Source of the DNA: a virus
Reading direction: 5' to 3' (one strand)
Virus record (IMG/VR): IMGVR_UViG_3300027771_000053
Span: 1 to 32,944 of that record
DNA length: 32,944 bases
Shown here: piece after piece, positions 20,645 through 31,200 of the stretch
How positions within the stretch are numbered: the first letter of the stretch is position 1
Layout: every line of letters starts with the position of its first letter
Position numbers and translations under genes: made by a program
The notes under the pieces: generated by a model
Seen by the model: only the letters and a program-made list of their open reading frames with translations
Told to the model about the DNA's origin: nothing
Databases searched by the model: none

Positions 20645-20871
20645 GCAAGTCAGGACGGGTGTATTCTAATTATGATAAAGAGTATCAGGCTCGTCCTGAA
20701 CAAGTTGAAAAGCGTGTGTCCCGAAACAAAGCCAGACGTATGATGATCAGTAAGCATGGTAAGTCCAAGCTTGCTGGTAAAGATATTGATCACTCTGATG
20801 GCAACGCAACCAACAACTCTAATTCAAACTTAAAGATTATGAAAAGTTCTAAGAACCGATCAAAAAAGTAG
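20641..20871 (+). CDS. Small HNH-like protein (76 aa)
   Basis: The C-terminal half reads KDIDHSDGNATNNSNSNLKI, close to the DHxDGNxxNN--NL core of phage HNH endonucleases. The N-terminal half is basic (RNKARRMMISKHGKSKL). The first HNH histidine would be H53 in IDHSDGN. At 76 residues it is short for an active homing enzyme, yet this fold can be small. It may be a packaging-linked nuclease, a structural basic protein or a remnant. The stop codon is joined to a UUCG hairpin. Confidence 0.6.
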   Translation: MSKSGRVYSNYDKEYQARPEQVEKRVSRNKARRMMISKHGKSKLAGKDIDHSDGNATNNSNSNLKIMKSSKNRSKK

Positions 20872-20916
20872 GGAGCCTTCGGGCTTCCTCACCACGCCGC
20901 TTATTAGTGGGTGGCG
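20871..20916 (+). terminator. Two hairpins before the capsid gene
   Basis: GGGAGCC-TTCG-GGCTTCC (20871-20888) is a 7-bp stem with one G-T pair and a very stable UUCG loop. A second stem, CGCCGC/GTGGCG (895-900 with 911-916), follows after six bases. No T-tract follows directly; one appears about 40 bases later. A partial terminator or an mRNA processing and protection element before the highly expressed capsid gene is likely. The gap 20917-21086 holds no gene and no clear promoter. Confidence 0.45.
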
Positions 20917-21086
20917 AAAACAAAGAATATCCAAAGGCCACGGGTTTTCTTATTTTTTCATCTAACTCAACCAAAGCAAACAATTACGTTGAGGCCCCTT
21001 ACGAGGGATAACCTTATCGGAAAGAGCGCAACTGGACCGTTAGTGAATACCCTAACAATCTAAACTCTTTTCCAAGGTGAAATAAA

Positions 21087-22040
21087 ATGTCTAATGCAAA
21101 TCCATCCCGCGTTGGCCAATCAGGTCTAGCTGGTGCAACTGATGCACTATTCCTGAAGGTCTTTTCGGGCGAAGTAATGTCAACTTTCAACTCACAAACA
21201 GTGATGAAAGAAAAGACACGTATCCGTTCAATCAACAACGGCAAGTCTGCCCAGTTCCCAGCTATCGCTAAAACCGTAGCTGAGTACCACACTGCTGGTG
21301 CTGAAATTCTTGGTAACAACATTGAACACGCTGAGAAAGTTATCACAATCGACGATCTGTTGATTGCTAACACATTTATCAGCCGAATTGATGAGGCTAA
21401 GAATCATTATGATGTCCGCGCTGAATACTCCAAGCAAATGGGCCAAGCTCTAGCACAAACATATGACCGCAACTTGCTGTCTATGGCTGTCAAAGCTGCT
21501 CGTGATCCATCTGGTATTGGTGCTGGTGTAGCTGGCCAAGGTAGTGCTGCGTCTGAAGGTTTGGGTGTTACCCCAACTACAGCACAGCTTGTCACAGGTA
21601 TCTATGACGCCGCTGCTTCTCTGGACACTGCTAACGTCCCAGAAGACGAGCGTTTCGTTATTGTATCCCCAACAACTTACTATGCGCTGGTACAGGAAGA
21701 CAAACTGATCAACCGTGATTTCGGTGCGAATGGTTCGTATTCAGACGGTACAGTTATGCGTGTTGCAGGTATGCAGATCATCAAGTCAAACAACTTGGTA
21801 GTCGATCACACCGCAGCCGCTGCGTACCCAGACTATGCGTCTAAGTATGCTGTTGACGGGACTGATGTGAAGGCTCTGATTATTCAGAAGCAAGCACTTG
21901 GTACAGTCCAGTTGATGGATATGGCAACAGAAATGGAATATGACATCCGTCGTCAAGGTACACTTGCTGTATCTAAGATTGCTGTTGGTCATGGTGTATT
22001 GCGCCCTGAGTGCATCATCGAACTCCGCGCTGCTGCTTAA
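21087..22040 (+). CDS. Major capsid protein (T7 gp10-like)
   Basis: The 317-residue protein builds the icosahedral head (T7 gp10A: 345). It shows the HK97-fold markers of the T7 group: LFLKVFSGEVMSTFNSQTVM at the N-terminal arm, then KSAQFPAIAKTVAEYHTAG, followed by IDDLLIANTFISRIDEAKNH, and near the end QKQALGTVQLMDMATEMEYD. The gene stops at TAA 22038-22040, and no in-frame slippage site for a longer minor form was seen. A strong terminator follows at once, which would boost capsid transcripts over tail ones, as in T7. Confidence 0.96.
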   Translation: MSNANPSRVGQSGLAGATDALFLKVFSGEVMSTFNSQTVMKEKTRIRSINNGKSAQFPAIAKTVAEYHTAGAEILGNNIEHAEKVITIDDLLIANTFISRIDEAKNHYDVRAEYSKQMGQALAQTYDRNLLSMAVKAARDPSGIGAGVAGQGSAASEGLGVTPTTAQLVTGIYDAAASLDTANVPEDERFVIVSPTTYYALVQEDKLINRDFGANGSYSDGTVMRVAGMQIIKSNNLVVDHTAAAAYPDYASKYAVDGTDVKALIIQKQALGTVQLMDMATEMEYDIRRQGTLAVSKIAVGHGVLRPECIIELRAAA

Positions 22041-22047
22041 ATAATAT

Positions 22048-22082
22048 GGGCCTCTCTAGTTAACCTAGAGGGGTCCTTTTTT
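22048..22082 (+). terminator. Strong intrinsic terminator after the capsid gene
   Basis: GGGCCTCTCTAG (22048-22059) pairs with CTAGAGGGGTCC (22065-22076) over 12 bp (two G-T pairs) around loop TTAAC, followed by six T. It lies eight bases after the capsid stop, the same place as T-phi in T7. Confidence 0.92.
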
Positions 22083-22101
22083 ACATCTAATAGGAAAACT
22101 C

Positions 22102-22695
22102 ATGGCAACTCTATTGACCCCAACGACAGAACTAGAAGCTGTCAACGTCTGCCTAGCTAACATTGGCGAGTCGCCAGTGAGTGCCATTACAGGTGACATC
22201 ACCGTTGACGCCGCTCTCGCAAGAGACCTAGTTCGCCAAGTGACCCGTGAAGTACAGACGCACGGTTTCTACTGGAACACAGAAATCGCATATAGCTTAA
22301 TTCCAAACACGACAGGTAACTTAGTTCTCCCTGCCAACATTCTCTCGATTGATACTGTCGGGAATGACAAGAATAAAGACCTAGTGGCGCGTGGTCGTCT
22401 TTTGTATGATCGTGTGAACCACACGTACACTTTTGAAACAGGAGTAACTGTCGATTTAGTTGTTGCTCTTGGCTTCGAGGAACTTCCAGAAATTGCTAGA
22501 CGATACATTGCTGTACGCTCTGCCCGTATATACCAAGAACGTGTGATGGGTTCAGGATCAGTTTCGTCCTTTAACACAGTTGATGAAGACATGGCCCGTG
22601 CAGCACTACTAGCTGAGAACATGGAAATCGAAGATAACAACATGCTGACGGGAGATTGGTCTGTATCAGGCATTCTTTCCCGAACAGCGTACTAA
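22102..22695 (+). CDS. Tail tubular protein A (T7 gp11-like)
   Basis: This protein forms the upper tail ring below the portal. It has 197 residues, against 196 in T7. Typical stretches are ELEAVNVCLANIGESPVSAI at the N-terminus and QVTREVQTHGFYWNTEIAY, followed by VALGFEELPEIARRYIAVRS. It begins after the terminator at 22048 and stands 12 bp before the gp12 homologue, so tail genes depend on read-through from upstream promoters; no phage promoter was found in this gap. Confidence 0.93.
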   Translation: MATLLTPTTELEAVNVCLANIGESPVSAITGDITVDAALARDLVRQVTREVQTHGFYWNTEIAYSLIPNTTGNLVLPANILSIDTVGNDKNKDLVARGRLLYDRVNHTYTFETGVTVDLVVALGFEELPEIARRYIAVRSARIYQERVMGSGSVSSFNTVDEDMARAALLAENMEIEDNNMLTGDWSVSGILSRTAY

Positions 22696-22707
22696 AGGAG
22701 TGACTGT

Positions 22708-25026
22708 ATGCCTTTAGTTTCAACAACAGTTTCCAACCTAATTAGTGGTGTGTCACAGCAACCAGCACCGCAACGCCTTCGTACATCTGGTGCGGAGATG
22801 ATTAACGCTTATCCTTCCGTTGTTGCGGGTTTACAGAAGCGACCACCTACCCAGTTTGTTAGCTCTCTGAATTCAAATGCGGCTGATGATGATGCTACAG
22901 GTATCCATGTTATCAACAGGGACTTTGAGGAACGCTACATTGTCGTAGGTGGATCAGGGGACCTAGAGGTTTTTGATATTGCTGGTGTGAAGCAGACAGT
23001 TAGCTTCCCCGATGGTAAGTCATACCTTCCCACAACAGATATGTGGAAAAAACTGCGCTTCGTTACAGTGGCTGACACCACGTTTATCTTGAACACAGAG
23101 AAGGTTGTAACAACAACCATCCTACCCGAAACGAGAGGCAACCCCAGTGCAACCGCGTCTGTCTTTATTAAACGTGCCGTGGCCTCAACCACATATGCTG
23201 TTTATATTAATGGTGTATTAGCTGCCACCACGTCTACTCAGGACAACACCACTGCTTCTACGGCCCTTGAGGGTACGTCCGACATCGCGACAGAACTCAA
23301 GGCAAACGCGCTTACTCGTGGTTATTCAGACGCTTCAACCAACGGTCCTGTATTATCATTCACAGTTCCTGTTGGCGCTAGTATTGAGGTTTTGGACCAA
23401 TTTGGTGGTAATGCTATGGAAGCATTCACTGACAGAATCCAATCCTTTGATAAGTTACCACCCGCTGCACCTCAGAACCGCTTAGTTCAAATTAAGGGTA
23501 ACCTTAATGACGCCACTGAGGACTACTGGGTCAAGTATGACAAAGGTGTTTGGGTGGAAACCACAGGTTATGACGCAAACGAAGAGTTGAATGCTGCAAC
23601 TGTGCCTCACGTATTACTTAGAAATGCTGATGGGACCTTCACGTTCCAAAGGCATACTTGGAATGAGCGAGGAGCGGGTGATGGCTCCTCTAACCCAAAC
23701 CCCTCTTTTGTAGATAAGAAGATTAATTCCCTGTTCTTGTTCAAGGGACGTATGGGCTTCTTATGCGAAGAGAACGTGATCATGTCTGCTGTTGGCGAAC
23801 TTGAAAACCTATATCGTACCACAGTGGTTCAGGTATTTGCCTCTGACAGGATTGACGTTGCCTCTATTACAGGCCGCGTAAACAACCTATATCACGCTGC
23901 GGTATTCTCGGACACCCTTGTGCTGTTCTCGGATAGTCAACAGTTCAAACTGGTCTCAGAGAACGTGTTGTCACCTACATCTGTTGGTATTGTTCCTTCA
24001 ACCAAGTTCGCGTGTTCACCTTTCACGGCCCCAGTGGCCTCAGGTCCTATCGTGTTCTTTGTTACTGATGGTGCAACCAACTCTACTGTTCGTGAATTGT
24101 ACATTGATGAAGAACTCAAAACAATTGATGCGGATGAGATCACAGTACAGATACCGAGCTACATCCCCAACGAAATCAGAACACAGGCTGTGTCCACGTA
24201 TGATGACGTTATGGTACAGCTATCTGCGCTAGAACCTAACAAACTCTTTGTTTACAAATGGTACACCTCAGGTGGTGAGAAAGTACAAACCGCTTGGTCT
24301 AAATGGGACTTTGGTGAAGACACGATCATTATGGGCTGTGAGTTCCTAGAGGACTTCTTATACGTGGTCTACAAAACAGGTGGACAGTTATATCTTGATA
24401 AGATGTTTCTGGACACTAAACCTGTAGACAAGGCGCTACTAGATCACCGCGTGGAACAATCGGACCTCACGATAACCTACAACGCCACTGAAGATCGTAC
24501 AGAAATCACAGTACCCTACAGTACACCCGCAGACATGGAATTCTTTAAGATGGCCTCACCTAAAGGTCAGAAACTGAATGTCACTAAGATAAGTGATAAC
24601 ACCTATCATTTAGCAGAAGCGGATGCCACTGCTTGGGAGATCAACGCAGGTGTTCCATACACCTTTGAGTATCACTTCTCTCCTCAGTATATCCGAGAGA
24701 GTACACCCACAGGGGAAGCGGCGATCCAAGAGGGTCGTGTGCAGCTCCGATACATGTCTCTGATTTACACAGACAGTTCGTTCTTCAAAATCCAAGTGAC
24801 ACCAAAAAACAACCAAACCTTCGAACACCTATTCAACGCTCGTATTCTGGCTGATGAAGATAACATCATTGGCTTGATGCCTAGAGATACTGGGGAATTT
24901 AAGTTCCCCGTGTTCTCCCAGAATGACCGTGTGGATATCAAGATCATTAATGACAGCGCGTTCCCTTGTGCCTTCGGGTCAATGGAATGGACTGGGATGT
25001 ATGTAGGGAAAACACAAAGGCTATAA
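22708..25026 (+). CDS. Tail tubular protein B / tail nozzle (T7 gp12-like)
   Basis: The protein forms the beta-propeller nozzle at the tail end. It has 772 residues, near the T7 size of 794. The opening VSTTVSNLISGVSQQPAPQR is a hallmark of this family, and RTSGAEMINAYPSVVAGLQK follows. Long beta-rich segments follow without cysteine clusters. The last part (DTGEFKFPVFSQNDRVDIKI) matches the family C-terminus. AAAGGAG lies eight bases before the ATG. It is one base from the next gene. Confidence 0.96.
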   Translation: MPLVSTTVSNLISGVSQQPAPQRLRTSGAEMINAYPSVVAGLQKRPPTQFVSSLNSNAADDDATGIHVINRDFEERYIVVGGSGDLEVFDIAGVKQTVSFPDGKSYLPTTDMWKKLRFVTVADTTFILNTEKVVTTTILPETRGNPSATASVFIKRAVASTTYAVYINGVLAATTSTQDNTTASTALEGTSDIATELKANALTRGYSDASTNGPVLSFTVPVGASIEVLDQFGGNAMEAFTDRIQSFDKLPPAAPQNRLVQIKGNLNDATEDYWVKYDKGVWVETTGYDANEELNAATVPHVLLRNADGTFTFQRHTWNERGAGDGSSNPNPSFVDKKINSLFLFKGRMGFLCEENVIMSAVGELENLYRTTVVQVFASDRIDVASITGRVNNLYHAAVFSDTLVLFSDSQQFKLVSENVLSPTSVGIVPSTKFACSPFTAPVASGPIVFFVTDGATNSTVRELYIDEELKTIDADEITVQIPSYIPNEIRTQAVSTYDDVMVQLSALEPNKLFVYKWYTSGGEKVQTAWSKWDFGEDTIIMGCEFLEDFLYVVYKTGGQLYLDKMFLDTKPVDKALLDHRVEQSDLTITYNATEDRTEITVPYSTPADMEFFKMASPKGQKLNVTKISDNTYHLAEADATAWEINAGVPYTFEYHFSPQYIRESTPTGEAAIQEGRVQLRYMSLIYTDSSFFKIQVTPKNNQTFEHLFNARILADEDNIIGLMPRDTGEFKFPVFSQNDRVDIKIINDSAFPCAFGSMEWTGMYVGKTQRL

Positions 25027-25027
25027 C

Positions 25028-25498
25028 ATGAACGGCTATACCCGTAACACCTCACAGGATGACATACCTTTCCTAGCTATGAACCTGAGGGATGCTGATA
25101 AAGCGGAGATAGCTGCGGCAAGTGGATTAGCTACGGAGGTAGCCCTAGAGCGGGGCTATCTCCATTCTAAACGCTGTAAAACAGTGTGTATGTCAGATGG
25201 AACACCCGCAGCAATCTACGGGGTAGGGGACACTGACATAAAAGGTCTAGGCTCAATATGGCTCCTCGCCACACCTGATCTGATCAAAATACAAAGACAG
25301 TTTTTAAGAGAATGTAGAGAAGGTATCGCTGAGATAACTCAGGGGTATTCCTGCGTATTCAATTACACGGATGCACGTAACACCGTCCACCACAGGTGGC
25401 TGAAGTGGTGTGGGTTCACCTTTATCAAGAAACACAACCATTTCGGAAACGGTAAATTGCCTTTCCTTGAATTCGTAAAAATAACAGAGGTTAAATAA
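25028..25498 (+). CDS. Internal virion protein A-like, GNAT fold (T7 gp13-like)
   Basis: It occupies the T7 gene 13 position. The 156-residue product has an acetyltransferase-like fold: helix DADKAEIAAASGLATEVALE, strands with GTPAAIYGVGDTDIKGLGSI, and a helix that ends in TDARNTVHHRWLKWCGFTFI, the usual close of such domains. T7 gp13 is needed for assembly, not as an enzyme found in the mature particle in quantity, and no enzymatic role is claimed. It abuts the neighbouring genes. Confidence 0.78.
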   Translation: MNGYTRNTSQDDIPFLAMNLRDADKAEIAAASGLATEVALERGYLHSKRCKTVCMSDGTPAAIYGVGDTDIKGLGSIWLLATPDLIKIQRQFLRECREGIAEITQGYSCVFNYTDARNTVHHRWLKWCGFTFIKKHNHFGNGKLPFLEFVKITEVK

Positions 25499-25990
25499 AT
25501 GTGTGATCCAGTAACACTGGCGGTTGCCGCTGGAGGTACAAACCTACTTGCCAGCCAAGTTGCCGTAAACCAGCAAAACCAAGCTTCCCTCAATAACGCT
25601 TCCGCTGCACGAGGTGCCGCTGCGTACCAACAAGACCAAGAGATGGAGTCATATGTCGAGACTAATCGACAGCTATTGATGACCTCTATGGACCGCGCTT
25701 TGAACGCCCGATCTGCAACAGACTTAGCTATGGTTAGCATGTTTGAAACAGGTGGTGGCGGTCAGGTCATGACGGACATGCTTGGCGAACGTAGTTCTGT
25801 AGAGGCACGTAACATTTATCGTGATCGCTTAGAGCGTAACAGCCTAAAGATTCAATCAAACCGCAACCTCGAAGGCTACACGAATGAAGCCAAAGGTCGG
25901 ATTGCAAGTCAACCAACAACCTCACTGAACATGGGTCACATTATGTCTGCGGCGTCCTCAGGGATCAGCGCGTATGGCGGCGCTGGATAA
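25499..25990 (+). CDS. Internal virion protein B (T7 gp14-like)
   Basis: This is a small protein of the ejection machine that in T7 leaves first and forms a channel in the outer membrane. It has 163 residues (T7: 196). The N-terminus MCDPVTLAVAAGGTNLLASQ is typical of gp14, with a hydrophobic-alanine helix, followed by a long helical body rich in Gln, Asn and Ala. It starts one base after the previous stop. No enzymatic motif is present. Confidence 0.85.
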   Translation: MCDPVTLAVAAGGTNLLASQVAVNQQNQASLNNASAARGAAAYQQDQEMESYVETNRQLLMTSMDRALNARSATDLAMVSMFETGGGGQVMTDMLGERSSVEARNIYRDRLERNSLKIQSNRNLEGYTNEAKGRIASQPTTSLNMGHIMSAASSGISAYGGAG

Positions 25991-25999
25991 GGAAAAACA

Positions 26000-28231
26000 A
26001 TGGCACGAATTACACCGAACATGCCAACACGCGGTGCTGCACAGAACCTGCTAAGTGTTGTTGATAATTACTATGCACCCGCGAGAGATCGCATGGGTGA
26101 AGCTGCACTGGTCAATGGCGTCAAAGCTATGTCAGGTACACTGGCTAACGCGGCACAAACCAAACGTAAAGAAGAGCTAACTGAGATTAGTCTCAAGGCC
26201 AAACAGGACGCGATGGCTGGGGATGATCCAGATGTGGAACTAGCAGAGGTCCGCATGGGCGGTTTGTTCCGTGCTAACTCTCGCGCATACAACCAGACCT
26301 ACAATGAAACTATGGGTAAGCAAGCTGCTATCAAGTTTCAGAATGAGGCTGCTTTGGACTATGAAAAGTCAGGCATGAAGAACAGCACGGACCCCAACAG
26401 GTTCCGCGAGTGGATGAATGAACGTGTTGATGGTTTTCTCAAGTCTGAGGAAGGCCAGAACCCATACTTCCTAGCTGGTGCTATGCCTTACGTTCAACAA
26501 ACAACCCACAACATGTCCGCTGCACATACGAGTAACATCTCAGCACAGATGGAACGTAACCACCTAGCTGCAATCCAGACACAAGCTGATAATGTTGCTT
26601 TGAAGGTTGCAAAGGGTGAAATCCCTGTAGCTGATGCTATTGCCCAAATGTCAGGTCTCAATAACCAAGCATATGCCACAGGTCTTGACGGTCCTAAAGC
26701 ACGTAAGGCCCTGATATCCTCCTTTCTATCTGTTGCAGATGCTACGGATAACCCAGAGATGGTTGAGGCTCTATTAGCTGCCAGAAACGATGGGAGCCTT
26801 AGACTAACACCCGCAGAGTGGAACGCCACAGTTAATCAAGGTGAAGCCATTCAGGCAGACATTGATAGACGTGTGGAACGTCAGGTGAGACTTGATAAAG
26901 CACAGGCTGTAGCAGAGGGAAATGCTATAAATGACGTAGTAGCTGACATAGCTATGACTACTCCTAATATTTCGTTCGCACAGATGCTTCAGCTTCCTAC
27001 TGAAAATGGCATGACTATGGGCGAAATGATTGCTGCAAGTCCTAATACCAAGTCCCTAATGGACTCAACTAAAGCTGCCTATGAAAGTGCAAGTGCTGTC
27101 TTTGACATTACTCCCGATCAGGAGTTGATCAACAATGTTGCGATTTCAGACGCCATTGATAACGGTGAAATCACAGACCCAGCATCTTGGTTATCTTGGA
27201 AGGGCAACGCCACACAGAACGGTGGCCTACAGTTTAACGAGAAAAACTCTGAACACGTTTTTGCTGAACTCGAAAAGGTAAATGATCCAGAACAGGCGCA
27301 GGGAACACAGGTTTACAAAGATTTCATCAAAACCGGATCAAACAGATTAATACAAGCTCTCACTAAAAATGAAGCTGGAATATTAAGTTTGGATTTTGAT
27401 GGTACTTATTCAGGTGGAGAATCCGCCACTATCAAGGATAGGTACAAAACTACCGTTAACGCTTACTTACAGGCCATTCCTCCAAACAAGCAGACTGATC
27501 CCGCTTTGATCCAAGAGGCCATCGCAAAAGCCGAGAATGACGTGATGGATTTCTACCGCGATAATGATCGTGATTTCTATGACGCACGATTGCTTGAGTA
27601 TCAGAAGGCGGTTGGAAATGATAGTGTGTCGTGGACCAGCAATGAATACTTTGCAACTGAAGGTCGCAGATTACTCGAAGAGCAACAGGCTTATGATGCA
27701 GAACAAAACGCTATTACTAATGCGGACCTAAGTAATGAAACCACACCATTCATTCGTTCTGACTTAAATATTCAGGCAGGTAACAATGTGTTGGATGGCG
27801 TGGGCGATACCCCACAGGAAACCACAATAAACACAAACAGCCCTGAAGTACAAAGTACCGTTGACGCAGCAAATGCGGCGGTAATTGAGCAGAAACGTGT
27901 TGCTGAAGAAAACCGTTTAACTGAACAAGCAAATGAAGCTGCTAAAGTAGCGGCACAAAAGGCTGAAGATGCGAACCTAATAAGTGATTCTAAAATCGCT
28001 GTTGAAACACTGAATAGTTTGGAAAATATCACACCAGCTAGTGCCTTACAGACATTAGGTAAACTTCAGGAACAGTTCAACCTTACAGTCCCCACAAACT
28101 ATCAAGAACTCACATTCCTCATGGAAGACCTACAGGCGCTCCAACAGGAAGCTGGGGTAAATATTGACATGGGTGCCTTTGAGAAACTCCACAAAGCGGC
28201 ATTAAGACAAGTCAACAATGAGGAAAATTAA
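26000..28231 (+). CDS. Internal virion protein C (T7 gp15-like)
   Basis: This core protein of the ejection apparatus, 743 residues long (T7: 747), is almost all helical. The N-terminus ITPNMPTRGAAQNLLSVVDN resembles the DNA-ejection proteins of the group. The C-terminal third (about 600-700) is an Ala-Glu-Lys coiled coil (VIEQKRVAEENRLTEQANEA). In T7 gp15 forms a hexameric tube with gp16 across the periplasm. The stop shares a base with the next ATG (TAATG). Confidence 0.86.
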   Translation: MARITPNMPTRGAAQNLLSVVDNYYAPARDRMGEAALVNGVKAMSGTLANAAQTKRKEELTEISLKAKQDAMAGDDPDVELAEVRMGGLFRANSRAYNQTYNETMGKQAAIKFQNEAALDYEKSGMKNSTDPNRFREWMNERVDGFLKSEEGQNPYFLAGAMPYVQQTTHNMSAAHTSNISAQMERNHLAAIQTQADNVALKVAKGEIPVADAIAQMSGLNNQAYATGLDGPKARKALISSFLSVADATDNPEMVEALLAARNDGSLRLTPAEWNATVNQGEAIQADIDRRVERQVRLDKAQAVAEGNAINDVVADIAMTTPNISFAQMLQLPTENGMTMGEMIAASPNTKSLMDSTKAAYESASAVFDITPDQELINNVAISDAIDNGEITDPASWLSWKGNATQNGGLQFNEKNSEHVFAELEKVNDPEQAQGTQVYKDFIKTGSNRLIQALTKNEAGILSLDFDGTYSGGESATIKDRYKTTVNAYLQAIPPNKQTDPALIQEAIAKAENDVMDFYRDNDRDFYDARLLEYQKAVGNDSVSWTSNEYFATEGRRLLEEQQAYDAEQNAITNADLSNETTPFIRSDLNIQAGNNVLDGVGDTPQETTINTNSPEVQSTVDAANAAVIEQKRVAEENRLTEQANEAAKVAAQKAEDANLISDSKIAVETLNSLENITPASALQTLGKLQEQFNLTVPTNYQELTFLMEDLQALQQEAGVNIDMGAFEKLHKAALRQVNNEEN

Positions 28232-31200
28232 TGGAAAATGACCAAGGACAAGCTCCCCAAGAGGTGCTGGATCGCCTGTTTGAAAACAGAGCTAATCCTG
28301 ATGTTCTAGGGGCCTTCAACGTCAGGTATGGCGCTGGGGCCGCTGAGAAATATTTAAATGATACAGCAAGTGCAACACTAGAAAACGAAGCCTTGGTCAT
28401 CCCTGAAAACCACATTGAGCGTCTAAAGAACAACTTCCAAGCTGACCCACGCATTATCGGATGGTTTGATCGTACTCACGGCGCTGGCGCTGCTCAAAGT
28501 ATTCTAGGGGGCGGTCAACAAGCTACCCCTCAAGAACCTAAAGAGGACGACACGAACGGCTACATGTATGACACCCTCATACAAGCCCCTTTGGCTGGTG
28601 TTGAGGACGTAGCTGACGGTCTCCTGAAGGCAGGGTCGTGGGTTGCTGATGCTGGTTTTAGTGTCAAGTCCCGCGTGGTTGCCACGAAAGACCTTGGCTT
28701 TCAAATTGTGTCTGGTGAAGAGTTTGAAGAACTAAAGAAAACAGGCAAAATTGGTGATGGTCTTATTGATTTCGTTGATGATGCAGATACAGGAATTGGT
28801 CGCTTTGTCCAAGGTCTGACTACCTTTGCGGTGCCATATGTAGGCATTGCGTCTAAAGTGGTTAAAGGCTCTGCGGTAGTAAAAGGTCTAGCGATTGGTG
28901 CGGCAGTTGATGGTATTATCATTGACCCGAATGACCCCAACCTAACAGCGTCCCTAAAGGACATGGGTGCTGACATGGGCCTAATGACGCGCCTATTAGC
29001 TACTGATGTAGATGATCCTGAGTGGCAAAATCGTCTGCGTAACGTGGTAGAAGGTAGTATCCTTGGTTTGACGATTGAGGGCCTCTTCTACGGCTTGAAG
29101 GCCGCAAAGGCCGCTAAGAATGGCGATACTGCATCTGCTGATGAGTTCACTGAGACCATGCAAGGTTTTAATGATCAAGTTGATGGTGCACTGCGTCAAT
29201 CGGCTGATGAAGTAGCACAGGATGCGCAGAAGACCATTGATATGGTTGATACTGTGTTTCCTAAGGTAGACACAGACGGACAACTCTCTCTGGATTTAGG
29301 GTTACCAAAGGCACAATCACCTGAGGAAATCTCTAAAGCTGTTAAGGTTCCATATCGTTTAACCAACGAACAGATCGAGAATATCCGTTATGCTACCCGT
29401 CTAGCCGATGGGGACCCCCAAGAAGCCGCAAGGGTGATGAAGCTGTCCTTTCGTTCTGTAAACACCATGAATGACTATGATGATGTTCTGTCTTCAATGG
29501 CTGCTGTGAAGCATGTCATGGAGAAAGAGTTTCTAGAGATGCGTGGTGGTGACGTACAGCGGTGGTCCACTGTCAAAGCACAGACGACTAAGCGTGTTCG
29601 CCACATGGCTGACCTACTAGGTAAAGACCCTGAGGCTCTTCTTAATGAGATGAAGGGTGGCTTTAATGTCCCTGCACACAAGCTTGCTGCTGAGATTGCG
29701 GCAAAGGACCAACTCCTGTTGGTCATGGAACTTGAACTTAAAGACCTGAGTAACATGATTACTACGGGTAAGGTTTCAGGCGAGTATCAGAGTGTAGAAG
29801 AGGTTATCATGGCCTTTAATGCACGTAGAGAAATCGCGTCTAACGTGCTTATGTCAGTTGATGCTGCAAGAGCAAACGTAGGTCGTGCGCTAAACGCTAT
29901 GAAGATGACACGGGTTGCTGATCCTAAACTACGTGAGATGATCAAGAACTCTGCGGAAAACTCGGATGCCCGTGCGGTAGCCAAGGCGATTGCTAACTCT
30001 GACCAACCTCTCAAGACAGCCTTAAATCTAGGCAAGAGCCTACAGAAAACTATGGATATGGTTAACCACTTCCGTATTAATGCTCTGCTGTCTGGTGTGG
30101 GTACACAACAGGTTAACTTGATTGGGACGGCGGCTAACTCCGTCATGATTCCTCTACAGCAGATCATGGGTGGTCAGGTAAAACATGGCGTAAGAACATT
30201 GGCTTACCAATTATCATCGTCTCTAGAGGCAATGAAGATGTCAGTGAAAGCTTTCCAAGATGACACATCTATTTTGGATGTATTATCCACGAAGTTTGAC
30301 ATGAATGAAGATATCGCTAAAGGCAGTAAAAACCTCCCTATGAAGGTCGTTTCGTTACCTTCACGGTTCCTCCTGTCTATGGATGAGTTCTTTAAGCAAG
30401 CCACATATCGTGGGCGGGTCATGGCTGATGCAGCTATGGAAGCAGATAATGCAGGTCTCAAGGGTGCTAAACGTGCCGAGTTTATTCAAGACTACATCTC
30501 TAAAAGCTTTGGTAAGAATGGTGAGGCAATTCGCGCAGATGCGCTTCTACAGTCACAACGGGCCTCATTCACTGAATCCCTCGAAGCGGGTTCTATGGGG
30601 CAGAAGTTCCAAGCACTAGGTCGTGGTGAGGGCGTGGGTGCAGCAATGTTCCGTTTCGTTCTACCTTTTGTGCGTACTCCGATTAACATCTTGAGCCAAT
30701 CCTTTCAGAACATGCCTGTTTTGCAGTTTGCCTCAAAGCGGTTCCAAGACGACTTAATGGGTGGTGATCCTATCCGCGCAGCACAAGCTCGTGGCAAGAT
30801 TATGACAGGTTTAGCTATTACATCTGTTGGCTACTTCCTCGCAGGTCGCGGGGACTTCACAGGTTCTGGACCAAGCGATCCACGTATTCGTGCTGAGTGG
30901 CTGAAAAACAACCAACCATACTCAATTAAGATACAGAAAGATGATGGTTCCTTTTATTGGTTCAGCTACCAACGGTTCGAGCCACTTGCTAACGTAATGT
31001 CTATCTTTGCGGATGTTAACGAGATCGTTCGTGACCCTTACAATGAACGTGAAACATCTAAGCTAAACATTACTGCGGCTCTGACACTTGCTATCGCAGA
31101 GAACACAATCAACAAGACTTTCACAAAAGGTCTCGCAGATACGTTCGCGATGATGACAGGCGACCCCATCAAGTCCGAGAGGGCTTTCCTTAGTATGGTG

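Noticed and set aside
20970-21010. phi10-like promoter before the capsid
   Set aside because: AATTACG and CCCCTTACGAGGG recall promoter parts, but the spacing is wrong and CTAGA is missing.
21087-22082. Frameshifted minor capsid protein as in T7 gp10B
   Set aside because: The stop is followed within eight bases by the terminator stem and no slippery sequence is seen.
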